Source of the DNA: Pedobacter cryoconitis
GTDB lineage: Bacteria; Bacteroidota; Bacteroidia; Sphingobacteriales; Sphingobacteriaceae
Assembly: GCF_001590605.1 (NCBI RefSeq)
Contig: NZ_CP014504.1
Location: 3,596,001-3,660,000 of the forward strand
DNA: 64,000 nucleotides
Direction: 5' to 3'
Below are positions 8,415-18,140 of the stretch, in pieces (position 1 is the stretch's first letter; the number at the start of each line of letters is the position of its first letter). The position numbers were made by a program, and so were the translations under genes. The notes beneath the pieces were generated by a model. It was not told where the DNA came from and did not search any database. It saw nothing but the letters and a program-made list of their open reading frames with translations.

Positions 8415-11263
8415 TGATGAAACTTATTTTATTCCTGCTGATCATCAGTTTGAATAGCTTTGCCAGGGCTGCCGGTATTGATCCGTTCATCTCTAAAAAA
8501 CATGTACCAGGCAGTTTCTGCATTGCGCGGGGAGAAAAGACAGCTAACCTTATAGTCAGTGACAATGAATGGAAAGGTGTAGTAAGGGCCGCTAAAGATC
8601 TTCAGGATGACTTCAGAAAGGTAACCGGAAAACCCGCAACCTTTAATACCGGCCAGATAGCTCCGATGTCCATCATTATTGGTACTATTGGCCACAGCAC
8701 AATCATTGATCAGTTAATTAAAACCAATAAAATTAACGTGGCAGGCGTTTCTGGAAAATGGGAGACTACTTTAATTCAAGTGGTAAAAAATCCTGTACCA
8801 GGTATAGACAGTGCGCTTGTCATTGCCGGCAGCGATAAGCGGGGAACCATCTATGGAATTTATGAACTGTCAAGCCAGATAGGTGTTTCACCCTGGTATT
8901 ACTGGGCTGATGTGCCACCGCAAAAGAGCAATACGTTGTATGTTATGTCTGGCCGTCACGTTACCACTACGCCCGCCGTAAAATATAGGGGCATATTTTT
9001 AAATGACGAGGCACCAGCTCTATCCGGATGGTCCAAAAAGGAATTTGGTGGTTTTAATCATAAGTTTTATGAAAAGGTCTTTGAACTGATCCTTCGTCTT
9101 AAAGGAAATTACCTTTGGCCGGCCATGTGGGGAAGCGCCTTTAACGATGACGACAAGATGAACCCTGTTCTGGCCGATGAATATGGCATCGTAATCGGCA
9201 CTTCTCACCACGAGCCACTGACAAGGGCACATGATGAATGGAGAAGGTACAAAGGTGGTAAATGGAACTATGAACAGAATCCGGAACAACTCAAAGCATT
9301 TTGGGAAAGCGGCCTGAAACGTGTTGCGGATCAAGAGCAAATTATAACTGTTGGCATGCGGGGAGATGGTGATGAACCGATGACTGAAGGAACAGCGACT
9401 GCTTTGCTTGAAAAAATCGTCAGGGATCAGCGGGAGATCATTACAAAAGTAACCGGAAAACCAGCAGACCAGACACCACAGCTCTGGGCACTGTATAAGG
9501 AAGTCCAGTCTTATTATGATAAAGGCATGCGTGTACCCGATGATGTGACCTTGCTCCTTTGTGATGACAACTGGGGGAATATCAGAAAACTTCCCGCTTT
9601 AACGGAAAAACCAAGAACCGGTGGATACGGGATTTACTATCATTTCGATTATGTGGGTGGCCCAAGGAATTATAAATGGATCAATACCAATTCAATCCAA
9701 AAAATATGGGAACAAATGAACCTGGCTTATCAGTACAATGCCAACCAGATCTGGATTGTAAATGTTGGTGATTTAAAACCTATGGAGTTTCCAATTCAGT
9801 TCTTTTTAGATTATGCCTGGGCACCGGATGCCATTCCGGTTGAAAAACTAAAGCAGTACACGATTAACTGGTGCAGCAGGCAATTTGGAACTAAATACGC
9901 TTCAAAAACAGCCGATATCCTGGAAACCTGTTCAAAATACAATAGCAGGATAAAGCCGGAACTACTCAATGAAAACACTTATAGCCTGGTAAACTACCGG
10001 GAATTTGAAAACGTCATCAATGATTATAAGACACTTGAAAGAAAGGCCAGACTTATCTTCAATCAGCTGGATGAAGCCCGGAAAGATGCTTATTACCAAT
10101 TGGTTTTACATCCTATTGAGGCCAGTGCAAACCTGCATGAACTCTACTACACTATTGCGAAAAACAAGCTTTATGCTAAACAAAGCCGGATATGGACAAA
10201 TAAGCTCGCCGAAAAAGCAGATTCCTTGTTTAAAAGAGATCTAGAGATTACACATTTTTATAACAAGATTATGGCCGGTGGTAAGTGGGACCATATGATG
10301 GATCAAACCCATATTGGCTATACAGGCTGGCAGGAACCCAAACAAAACATCATGCCTGAAACTTATAGAATTGCACCAGCAAGTACAAGCCTTGGTTTGG
10401 CAATTGAGGGATCAGATACGAGCTGGACAGGAAAAAACAGGATCAACAAAGATTTCCCGGTATTGGATAACCTGAATAATAAAAAACATTATTTTGAGCT
10501 TTTTAATACTGGTACCGGTAAGCTGACCTACAGCATTACTGCTCCGTCTTACGTCATCATTGAAGAAAAAAAAGGGATCATTCCAGATGAAAAAAGAATT
10601 TATTTAAGTATAGACTGGACAAAAGCCCCCACAGGTAAAGCAGTGACTTTGATCACCATTAATGGAAGTGACGGTGCTGAATTAACCCTTCCGGTCCAAA
10701 CTTACAACAACAGGATATTTAATAAAACGGGTAATGTATTTTTTCCTCAAAACGGATATATTGCCATAGAGGCTCCCCATTATACAAAGGCTGTCAGCAG
10801 CAAAACGGTTTCCTGGAAAACAATTCCGGGTTATGGTAAAACTTTAGCCGGAGTAATTCCGGTTCCGGTCACATCCCCTGTTCAAAAACCTGGTAAAAAC
10901 AGTCCTCATCTTATTTATGATATTTACCTTGATCATGCAGGTACTTATACGTTGAATTCATTCATTTCACCAACGATAGACTTTACAAATTCTGATGGTT
11001 TAAAGTTCGCCATTTCCATAGACAATAATCCTGCAACCATCGTAAATATCAGTACGGATTATCAAACCGAAGCAGCCTGGGGACTATCAGTAGCCAATAG
11101 CATTAAAATCTTTAAAACACCTTTAAAATTTGATAAACCAGGAAAACATACCTTAAAATACTGGATGGTGAATCCTGGTGTAGTCCTACAAAAACTCGTA
11201 CTGGATATTGGTGGGTTAAAACCAAGCTTTCTGGGACCTCCTGAGACATTTAAAAGCAATTAA
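8411..11263 (+). CDS. GH115 xylan alpha-1,2-glucuronidase
   Basis: Large exported enzyme of 950 residues with a signal peptide (to about residue 20). GH115 enzymes remove (methyl)glucuronic acid from internal as well as terminal xylose units of xylan, complementing GH67. Typical features are GTIGHS, SDKRGTIYGIYELSSQIGVSPWYYWADV, RGIFLNDEAPAL, LKGNYLWPAMWGSAF, GTSHHEP, TVGMRGDGDEPM and HFDYVGGPRNYKW. The last 250 residues are beta-rich, as in known GH115 C-terminal domains. The start ATGATGATG overlaps the uxuA stop by four bases, so codon 1 or 3 could be the true start. I did not assign catalytic residues. Confidence 0.93.
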   Translation: MMMKLILFLLIISLNSFARAAGIDPFISKKHVPGSFCIARGEKTANLIVSDNEWKGVVRAAKDLQDDFRKVTGKPATFNTGQIAPMSIIIGTIGHSTIIDQLIKTNKINVAGVSGKWETTLIQVVKNPVPGIDSALVIAGSDKRGTIYGIYELSSQIGVSPWYYWADVPPQKSNTLYVMSGRHVTTTPAVKYRGIFLNDEAPALSGWSKKEFGGFNHKFYEKVFELILRLKGNYLWPAMWGSAFNDDDKMNPVLADEYGIVIGTSHHEPLTRAHDEWRRYKGGKWNYEQNPEQLKAFWESGLKRVADQEQIITVGMRGDGDEPMTEGTATALLEKIVRDQREIITKVTGKPADQTPQLWALYKEVQSYYDKGMRVPDDVTLLLCDDNWGNIRKLPALTEKPRTGGYGIYYHFDYVGGPRNYKWINTNSIQKIWEQMNLAYQYNANQIWIVNVGDLKPMEFPIQFFLDYAWAPDAIPVEKLKQYTINWCSRQFGTKYASKTADILETCSKYNSRIKPELLNENTYSLVNYREFENVINDYKTLERKARLIFNQLDEARKDAYYQLVLHPIEASANLHELYYTIAKNKLYAKQSRIWTNKLAEKADSLFKRDLEITHFYNKIMAGGKWDHMMDQTHIGYTGWQEPKQNIMPETYRIAPASTSLGLAIEGSDTSWTGKNRINKDFPVLDNLNNKKHYFELFNTGTGKLTYSITAPSYVIIEEKKGIIPDEKRIYLSIDWTKAPTGKAVTLITINGSDGAELTLPVQTYNNRIFNKTGNVFFPQNGYIAIEAPHYTKAVSSKTVSWKTIPGYGKTLAGVIPVPVTSPVQKPGKNSPHLIYDIYLDHAGTYTLNSFISPTIDFTNSDGLKFAISIDNNPATIVNISTDYQTEAAWGLSVANSIKIFKTPLKFDKPGKHTLKYWMVNPGVVLQKLVLDIGGLKPSFLGPPETFKSN

Positions 11264-11294
11264 AAATAAACAAATTATAACCTATCCTAAAATC

Positions 11295-12398
11295 ATGAAT
11301 AAACTTAAACAGCACTCAGCCCTCGCTATTACCATAGCCATGCTGGCTACAAGTACAAGTTCCTGTCAGCAGCAAACCAGTACGGCAGGCGCGAAAACCA
11401 CAGATACGACAAAAAAAATAAAATATCTTTCTGAACCTCTGATTTCTGAAATTTACACCGCAGATCCATCTGCCCATGTTTTCAATGGTAAAATATATAT
11501 TTATCCTTCACATGATATTGAAGCGGGTACACCAGAAAATGACAATGGCGATCATTTTGACATGCGGGATTACCATATTCTGAGTATGGATAGTGTCAAT
11601 GGTAAAGTTACTGACCACGGTGTGGCCTTAAGCATAAAGGATATTCCATGGGCAGGCCGGCAACTCTGGGCTCCTGACGCTGCCTTTAAAAATGGCACCT
11701 ATTATCTCTATTTCCCTGCTAAGGATAAACAAGATATATTCAGAATCGGTGTAGCAACCTCAAAAAACCCAGCCGGCCCTTTCAAAGCGGAACCAAAACC
11801 AATTGAAGGAAGTTACAGCATAGATCCTGCGGTTTTCACTGACACGGATGGGAATACTTACTTATATTATGGTGGGATATGGGGAGGTCAGCTACAGCGC
11901 TGGAATAATGGAAATTATGCTGCTGATGGCTCTAAAACTGATTCAGGAAAAGAAGATGAACCTGCCCTTACCGCTAAGGTAGCAAAGATGAGTGCCGATA
12001 TGTTAAGTTTTGACGGACCGGTAAAAGATGTGGTAATTTTAGGTAAAACTGGTAAGCCACTGTTAACTAAAGACCATGACAGCAGATTTTTTGAGGGTGC
12101 ATGGATGCATAAATACAATGGCAAATATTACTTTACTTATTCAACTGGTGACACACATTTTCTTGCTTATGCAATCGGAGATAGTCCTTACGGGCCTTTT
12201 ATTTACCAGGGAACATTTATGGAACCTGTTCAGGGATGGACTACGCATCATTCCATCATAGAACAAAAAGGCAAGTGGTATATTTATTATCATGACACCC
12301 AGCTATCCGGAAAAACACACCTGAGAAATATCAAAGTAACCGAACTGAAGCATAACGCAGATGGAAGTATACAACTGATAAAGCCTGTACTGCAATAA
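11295..12398 (+). CDS. GH43 lipoprotein, beta-xylosidase-like
   Basis: Family 43 propeller enzyme of 367 residues with a lipoprotein signal: the lipobox ending at Cys24 (TSTSSC) predicts membrane anchoring. The catalytic base is Asp57 in YTADPSAHVF, the pKa-tuning Asp lies in SIDPAVF, and the acid Glu lies in SRFFEGAWMHKY. HHSIIEQKGKWYIYYHD is a further typical block. It is a single-domain protein, unlike the longer GH43 at 2426-4090, and resembles xylosidases acting on short xylooligosaccharides. It is the last gene of the plus-strand run, 31 bases after GH115, and ends at a strong terminator. Confidence 0.88.
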   Translation: MNKLKQHSALAITIAMLATSTSSCQQQTSTAGAKTTDTTKKIKYLSEPLISEIYTADPSAHVFNGKIYIYPSHDIEAGTPENDNGDHFDMRDYHILSMDSVNGKVTDHGVALSIKDIPWAGRQLWAPDAAFKNGTYYLYFPAKDKQDIFRIGVATSKNPAGPFKAEPKPIEGSYSIDPAVFTDTDGNTYLYYGGIWGGQLQRWNNGNYAADGSKTDSGKEDEPALTAKVAKMSADMLSFDGPVKDVVILGKTGKPLLTKDHDSRFFEGAWMHKYNGKYYFTYSTGDTHFLAYAIGDSPYGPFIYQGTFMEPVQGWTTHHSIIEQKGKWYIYYHDTQLSGKTHLRNIKVTELKHNADGSIQLIKPVLQ

Positions 12399-12411
12399 AA
12401 CAGGAACTTAG

Positions 12412-12460
12412 CATAAACCCCGTGACCTGCTTTCATTTAAAGCAGGTCACGGGGTTTATG
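12412..12460. terminator. Bidirectional terminator with a 22-bp perfect stem
   Basis: A perfect inverted repeat (12412-12433 with 12439-12460, loop CATTT) lies between the GH43 stop at 12398 and the convergent SusD stop at 12471. The arms begin CATAAACCCCGTGACC. The A/T ends of the stem supply a U tract in both directions. Confidence 0.85.
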
Positions 12461-12470
12461 GTTTTAATAC

Positions 12471-14414
12471 CTATTGATAACCGTTATTCTGTGGATATTT
12501 CGGCCCCGATAGTACCGCATCAATCAAGGTTTGCGGGATCGGTCTTCTGGCATGAAAATCCTGAACATTAGGTGCACCAATTGCATTGTACATTTTCACA
12601 CGTCTGACCAGCTGTTTGGTTCTCACCAGATCATACCAGCGACGTGGATCTCCATAGAGTTCCCGGGAATATTCTTCCAAAATCAAATCCATACCATTAA
12701 GTGAACCGCCTGAATTGGTATTGTTAGGAATACTCAATTGGGAAAGCTGTTCGCTTGTCAGGGCCATCGCAGCAGCATTTGAAGCATTTGCAGAAGACAT
12801 CGTTTCCTCAGTTACCCGAAATTGATTTTTAGCAACAGTCTGTGCGTCCGCCGGTGTCCGGTAAGCTGCTCTTTGCCTGAGCACATTAAGTGACGTTGCT
12901 GCCGCACTAATATTACCCAGCATATAATTAGCTTCTGCATTCATCAGATAAACCTCAGAAAATCGCATTAAAACAATTGGTCTGCTCGAAAAGTCGAGTA
13001 TTCCGGTGCGTGCAGGGTCATCAAACTTTTTCACTGTTGGAAAGATAGTGTTGTTAAATTGCTTTGGAGTAACAATTAACCCTTTAAAGGCATCCCGGCG
13101 GGCCATGGTAACATCAGTACTGGGCATCAATATAGCAGTATCACCATCTATAGGGCGTTGAAATGCACTTAATGAAACATTAGAAGCAGGTATCAGCTTC
13201 CCTTTCACTCCCCCGGTACTGGTTGTACCTGCAGCTACATTTGTATTACAGATCCAGAAGGTCTGGAAAGTCGCATCATATCGCGTGTCATGTACCTGAT
13301 CTTTGAAGGCTACATTCATTGTATAAGGTACATTTGGTGCCAGACGTGTATAGGGACGCCCGTTATACACATCGCGGAGCATGCCTGATTTAGTAGAGAG
13401 TTTTTGCGGGACAGCATCAATTCCAGCAACATTATCTACACCAGGCCCAACGTAATTAAAACGCTGCAATACATAAAGCTGGTTGATCCCATAACCGCCT
13501 GAACCTTGTTGAACATATCCGGAATATTGCGGATCTGAGATCCCGTAATCAATGTTGAACATATTTTCCTTACCATAATCGTTGACTGGCTTATGAACAT
13601 CATTATAGTTTTGCCATAAGTTCAGCCCGTAAGTACCCTTATTGTTAATCAGAGCTGCAGTCAGGTCTGCCGCCTTTTGGAAATCATCAGCATGCTTGGC
13701 TTCAGTATAGCCTCTTGTGAGGTAGGCTTTGGCCAGAAAAGCATTCGCTACAGCAACAGTTGCAGTTTTACCAACTCCACCTGCCGAGAACGGATTTGAA
13801 CTGGTGATAGTATTCGGCAATGCTGCTACCGCCTCTGTAAAATCCTGGATAATCAGGTCGTAAATCTCAGTAAGCTGGGCCGGTTTATCTTCAGAAGAAG
13901 CTTGTGTAATAAAAGTTGTGTGTAAGGGAATACCACTTTTCTGTGTAGCCGTTAGTCCGCCATAGGTTTGCACGAGGTAAAAATAGATGAAACCACGAAG
14001 AAACTTTGCCTGGGCAACGTATTGAGTTCTCGCAGTAACATCAGTAATCGATGAAGCGTATTGTAATACGCCATTAAGGGTATTAATATCTACATACAGA
14101 CCCATTATATCAGGTGTATTTGAAGAATTTATGCCGTTATAGGAATTCAGGATCGGGGCAATAGTTCCAGCGCTGCCACCTGAGATATTTTCGTCAGTAC
14201 CATTATAATAAAAAACGAGACCTTCGCCTGAAAAAGCACCTCTTAAGTCATTGTACACCCCTGTAACGGCTGCCTGAACACCACCTGGTGTACCAAAATA
14301 ATTAGGATATAGTCCAGCTCTCGGACTTTCGTTTAACACTTTTTTACAACCACTGTCTATCATTAACATTGCTAAAACAGCAATTACAAAGCTGGTTTTA
14401 TTAAATATTCTCAT
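12471..14414 (-). CDS. SusD/RagB-family glycan-binding lipoprotein
   Basis: Outer-membrane lipoprotein of 647 residues that would cap the SusC channel and bind xylan fragments. The lipobox is MIDSGC with Cys23. The helical TPR-like scaffold of the family is indicated by GVYNDLRGAF, AQAKFLRGFIYFYLVQTYGG, VANAFLAKAYLTRG, RFSEVYLMNAEANYMLGN and the C-terminal YSRELYGDPRRWYDLVRTKQL. It lies 12 bases downstream of the SusC gene on the same strand, the normal susCD order. The glycan specificity is inferred from the surrounding xylanases and glucuronidases. Confidence 0.93.
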   Translation of the reverse strand: MRIFNKTSFVIAVLAMLMIDSGCKKVLNESPRAGLYPNYFGTPGGVQAAVTGVYNDLRGAFSGEGLVFYYNGTDENISGGSAGTIAPILNSYNGINSSNTPDIMGLYVDINTLNGVLQYASSITDVTARTQYVAQAKFLRGFIYFYLVQTYGGLTATQKSGIPLHTTFITQASSEDKPAQLTEIYDLIIQDFTEAVAALPNTITSSNPFSAGGVGKTATVAVANAFLAKAYLTRGYTEAKHADDFQKAADLTAALINNKGTYGLNLWQNYNDVHKPVNDYGKENMFNIDYGISDPQYSGYVQQGSGGYGINQLYVLQRFNYVGPGVDNVAGIDAVPQKLSTKSGMLRDVYNGRPYTRLAPNVPYTMNVAFKDQVHDTRYDATFQTFWICNTNVAAGTTSTGGVKGKLIPASNVSLSAFQRPIDGDTAILMPSTDVTMARRDAFKGLIVTPKQFNNTIFPTVKKFDDPARTGILDFSSRPIVLMRFSEVYLMNAEANYMLGNISAAATSLNVLRQRAAYRTPADAQTVAKNQFRVTEETMSSANASNAAAMALTSEQLSQLSIPNNTNSGGSLNGMDLILEEYSRELYGDPRRWYDLVRTKQLVRRVKMYNAIGAPNVQDFHARRPIPQTLIDAVLSGPKYPQNNGYQ

Positions 14415-14426
14415 CTCTATTTCAAT

Positions 14427-17400
14427 TTAGAAGCTTGCATTAATACCAAAAATAAAATCACGTGTTTGTAGTCCCGGGCTGATCCCCACACCACGATAGG
14501 GCGATCCGTTAGCATTATTGGGATCAAAACCGCCAATGTTACCGCTTGCTGATACAGCCGCCGGAGCAATTGCATTAGATCCTGCAACATTATAAACAGA
14601 CTCTGCATCAGGAACGGAAAAACTATGTTTTCTGATCGGTGCATAGATAAAGAACGGATTGGTAACGTTGGCGTAAACCCGCAATGAATTCATACCTAAG
14701 CGTTTTACTAGCTTTCCTGGCAAATTATACCCTAAGTTGATACTTTTCGCCCTGATGAACGAGCCATCATAATATTGTAACGTTGAATAATAGCTGCCCT
14801 GGTTCTGAGCATTTGGCTGAGGAAATGCATTGGTTGGATTGTCAGGTGTCCAGTAATCAATAACCGGCTGATTGTGACGACCGATATTCAGAAACTGCCA
14901 TCCGTTTAAGGCAGAGTTAGAAGAAGATACGTAGGGCACAATGGTGGTAAATTTCATTCTGCCCTGGATAACAATACTCAGGTCAAAATTTTTGTAGCTA
15001 AACCTGTTAGTTAAACCCAGGGCATACTTAGGCTGAAAATTGCCTATCAGCTGATTATCATTGGCATCAATTTTTCCGTCTTTATTAAAATCCTCAATTT
15101 TGATCTGTCCGGGTTTGGCGCCAAAAGCAGCAGCCTGGGCCGCTTCATTACTCTGCCATATCCCTATTTTCTTCAGATCATAAATAACGCTTAACGGCTG
15201 CCCGACAAACTGACCTGCTCCTATATTAGTCAACCCACCATTCGGTAACTCTACCACACGCTCGCGGCTAAAGGCAATATTAAAATCTGTTGACCAGTTG
15301 AAGCCACCGGCCTTTTGAATATTAACGCTGCTAAGCGTAATCTCCAGCCCTTTATTGGCAGATGTACCTAAGTTAGAAGCCTGGTTACCTGCACCGTTAG
15401 TTATCGGTAACCTGTTTCCAAGAATGATATCTGTAGTTTTTGTCTTGTATACCTCTACCGAACCGGTAAGCCTGCTTTTCAGCAATGAAAAATCCAAAGC
15501 GATATTGTATTCACCGGTACGCTGCCAGGTCAGATTTTCATTGACCAGTGTAGTTACCCGCACGCCCTGAGCATTTCCTCCAGGGATACCACCATATTGA
15601 TATTTACTGGAACTTAACTGTCCTAAAGTTCCGTAAGGGTTGATGGTACTTATAGTTGATGTTTGTCCGTAACCGGCACGCAGTTTCAAATTGTCGATAA
15701 AGGTGAACTGCTTCATGAAGTTTTCATTGCTGATTATCCAGCCTAAACCTACAGATGGATAAGTGGTACGCTGATGTCCTTTGGCCAGCGCAGAGTTGGC
15801 ATCAGAACGAATAGTAGCGGTTAAGTTATATTTATCGTTAAAGGTATAGTTTAAACGGCCAAGGAGTGATATCAGCCCCTGTTCACTAAATGTACCGTTT
15901 ACAGCGGTAATGGTAGAAGCCAGTCCCAGATTAGCATTCCGGTTAGCATCCGAAGGGATACCTGTAGCGTTAATACTGGAGTTTTCATTGTGCTGAAGCT
16001 CAGTGGTAAAACCTGCTACAAAATTAATGCTGTGCTTTTGAGCAAAGATGTTGTCATAAGTCAGCAAATGCTCCTGAGCTAAGCGATACTGATAATTGTT
16101 AACTGTACTGGCATTGGTTTTGGCTATGTTTACAATGTCTGCTCCGTTGATCCCGTTATAGGTTCCCTGTAATGACTGCGAAAAATTATAATTCAAACTA
16201 TAGCGGTATTTTAAATGGTCAAACGGAGTCACCTCTGCATAAACGATGTCGTTGTGTATAAATCCACGTGTATTGTTGTAATACTGATCAGGACTGCGCC
16301 CTGGCAATAAAGGGTTTATAGTGGTCGCGTCAAGCTGATCAATCTGGGGCAGAATATTTAAACTCCCATCAGCGTTAAAAGGATAAGTTAACGGGCTCAT
16401 AAATCTTGCATTCTGCAATTGATCTCCTCCTCCTTCATTGATCAGCCGCAGTGTAGTCATCGTACTCAATCCAAACTTGAGATATTTATTTAGTTTATGA
16501 TCAATAGTACCATTTAATGAGATCCGTTTAGTTGAGTTATTTGGTTGTAGCGCGGTATTTACACGGTAACCTAAACCAACAGTAAACTGCGTTTTTTCCG
16601 TTCCGCTTGAGACTCTTAAGCTTTGATCCCAGACCATCGCGCTTTTTAACAATAAATCAGGATAGTTAGTGCTTATTCCTTCGCTCAGTGCCCGCTTTTG
16701 TATATCGGTCAAAGCATGAGGATTTGTGCTCCCGCTACCCTGCATGATCGCCCCTTGAAGCGCATCTTCCTGTAGTTTTGCAAATTGTGTTCCATTCAAT
16801 AGCTTCAGATCTCCCTGAAGCGTGTTAATCCCCACATAAGAATCATAAGAGGTCACAGTTTGTCCCACCCGGCCACGGTTAGTGGTCACCAAAAGTACTC
16901 CACCGGAAGCACGGGAACCGTAAATAGCAGTCGCAGAAGCACCTTTCAATACATCAATGCTCTTAATGTTATTCGGGTCAATATTTTCAATGGAGTTATA
17001 ATAAGGCTGTCCATCCAGAACAATCAGTGGTCCGTCTGTACCAGGAGCTGCTCCTATAGTCCGGTTACCACGCAAGCTGATGATAGGCCCATTACTGCTA
17101 TTTACCACATCTAAACCAGCTACACGACCTTTCAACTGTTCAATAACATTTGAAGCTGGGATTTCCTGCAAGGTTTTGGCACTAATTGTAGCTATTGTTC
17201 CGGTAACATCTTGTCTTTTCAAAGAGCCGTAGCCCACAACAACCACTTCGTTAAGATCACGGTTATTTTTCACAAGAGATATTGTACCAAGATTGCCGGA
17301 TTGTGGGGTTATTACTTTCTCTAAATCCGTATAACCAATGTAAGAAATGGTTATTTTAGTGGTATTAGCCGGAACCTGTAGTGTAAAATTACCGGTATTG

Positions 17401-17585
17401 TTTGTACTGACACCAGTGTTTGTACCACTGATTTTAACAGACGCCCCGATCAGGGACTCTCCTTTTTCATCTACAACCTTTCCACGTATGGAGATTGTTT
17501 GTGCAAAAAGGGATAAGGAAAATCCATTTACTAATAATATAATCAGTATGATTTTCCAACATTTCATAAATCTAAGTTTTATCAT
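14427..17585 (-). CDS. SusC/RagA-family TonB-dependent outer-membrane transporter
   Basis: TonB-dependent porin of 1052 residues for energy-driven import of oligosaccharides. After a signal peptide (to about residue 29) comes a carboxypeptidase-like domain (ISIRGKVVDEKGESLIGASVKI), then the SusC-type segment LNEVVVVGYGSLKRQDVTG and the plug with VEQLKGRVAGLDV and DVLKGASATAIYGSRASGGV. A long beta-barrel ends in the terminal aromatic residue (GINASF). A second in-frame ATG at 17567 would leave a more standard leader (MKCWKIILII). It is the first gene of the susCD operon and is divergent from the GH30 gene across a 555-base spacer. Confidence 0.95.
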   Translation of the reverse strand: MIKLRFMKCWKIILIILLVNGFSLSLFAQTISIRGKVVDEKGESLIGASVKISGTNTGVSTNNTGNFTLQVPANTTKITISYIGYTDLEKVITPQSGNLGTISLVKNNRDLNEVVVVGYGSLKRQDVTGTIATISAKTLQEIPASNVIEQLKGRVAGLDVVNSSNGPIISLRGNRTIGAAPGTDGPLIVLDGQPYYNSIENIDPNNIKSIDVLKGASATAIYGSRASGGVLLVTTNRGRVGQTVTSYDSYVGINTLQGDLKLLNGTQFAKLQEDALQGAIMQGSGSTNPHALTDIQKRALSEGISTNYPDLLLKSAMVWDQSLRVSSGTEKTQFTVGLGYRVNTALQPNNSTKRISLNGTIDHKLNKYLKFGLSTMTTLRLINEGGGDQLQNARFMSPLTYPFNADGSLNILPQIDQLDATTINPLLPGRSPDQYYNNTRGFIHNDIVYAEVTPFDHLKYRYSLNYNFSQSLQGTYNGINGADIVNIAKTNASTVNNYQYRLAQEHLLTYDNIFAQKHSINFVAGFTTELQHNENSSINATGIPSDANRNANLGLASTITAVNGTFSEQGLISLLGRLNYTFNDKYNLTATIRSDANSALAKGHQRTTYPSVGLGWIISNENFMKQFTFIDNLKLRAGYGQTSTISTINPYGTLGQLSSSKYQYGGIPGGNAQGVRVTTLVNENLTWQRTGEYNIALDFSLLKSRLTGSVEVYKTKTTDIILGNRLPITNGAGNQASNLGTSANKGLEITLSSVNIQKAGGFNWSTDFNIAFSRERVVELPNGGLTNIGAGQFVGQPLSVIYDLKKIGIWQSNEAAQAAAFGAKPGQIKIEDFNKDGKIDANDNQLIGNFQPKYALGLTNRFSYKNFDLSIVIQGRMKFTTIVPYVSSSNSALNGWQFLNIGRHNQPVIDYWTPDNPTNAFPQPNAQNQGSYYSTLQYYDGSFIRAKSINLGYNLPGKLVKRLGMNSLRVYANVTNPFFIYAPIRKHSFSVPDAESVYNVAGSNAIAPAAVSASGNIGGFDPNNANGSPYRGVGISPGLQTRDFIFGINASF

Positions 17586-18140
17586 AAAAGCTCATTAATT
17601 TGGTTGATAAAAATGAATACCCTGTGTTTATAAGGGTCTTTGATAGCCTGTTTTTTCAGGTTTGTGTTTTGATCATCATACTGGTTTTAATATTTGGTTA
17701 AGGTTTATTGAGCTTAGAAAAAAACCATACACAGATTCTTTTTTTGATCAACAAAAAAAAATATCCGGCCAGGTAAGACAATCTATCTGGCTAAACTAAA
17801 TCATAACTATGGCGATTCAAATTTGCATGGTTTAGTCAAAACCTAATGTTACGTTTCATCAAAATGATATAACTAATGTTCAATAACCGTCAAATTTTGT
17901 ACGCAATGAAATTATGAGGTTACCAGAATGAATACCTGGCAATAGTAGCCAGGAATAAGATTGCTAAATAGGCCGGCCGGGCAGATGAAAATTTAATTTC
18001 TGATCAAAGGTGATGTAAAACATTTGTGGTATAACTATAAACATCAGTAGCACACTTTCTGATATAACTTTTTCAAATTAGCTATAGTGCCATTTTAAGG
18101 CCTGACTACATAAAAAATCAACCAAATATTCTTACCGATT
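17586..18140. promoter_or_regulatory. Divergent control region of susCD and GH30
   Basis: This 555-base AT-rich spacer carries no supported gene. It must contain the promoters for susCD (minus) and the GH30 lipoprotein (plus). A long leader on the susC side has T-rich and A-rich runs near 17640-17760. I found no copy of the AACACCTCCTG motif seen upstream of GH10 and GH67, and no clear operator. Confidence 0.35.
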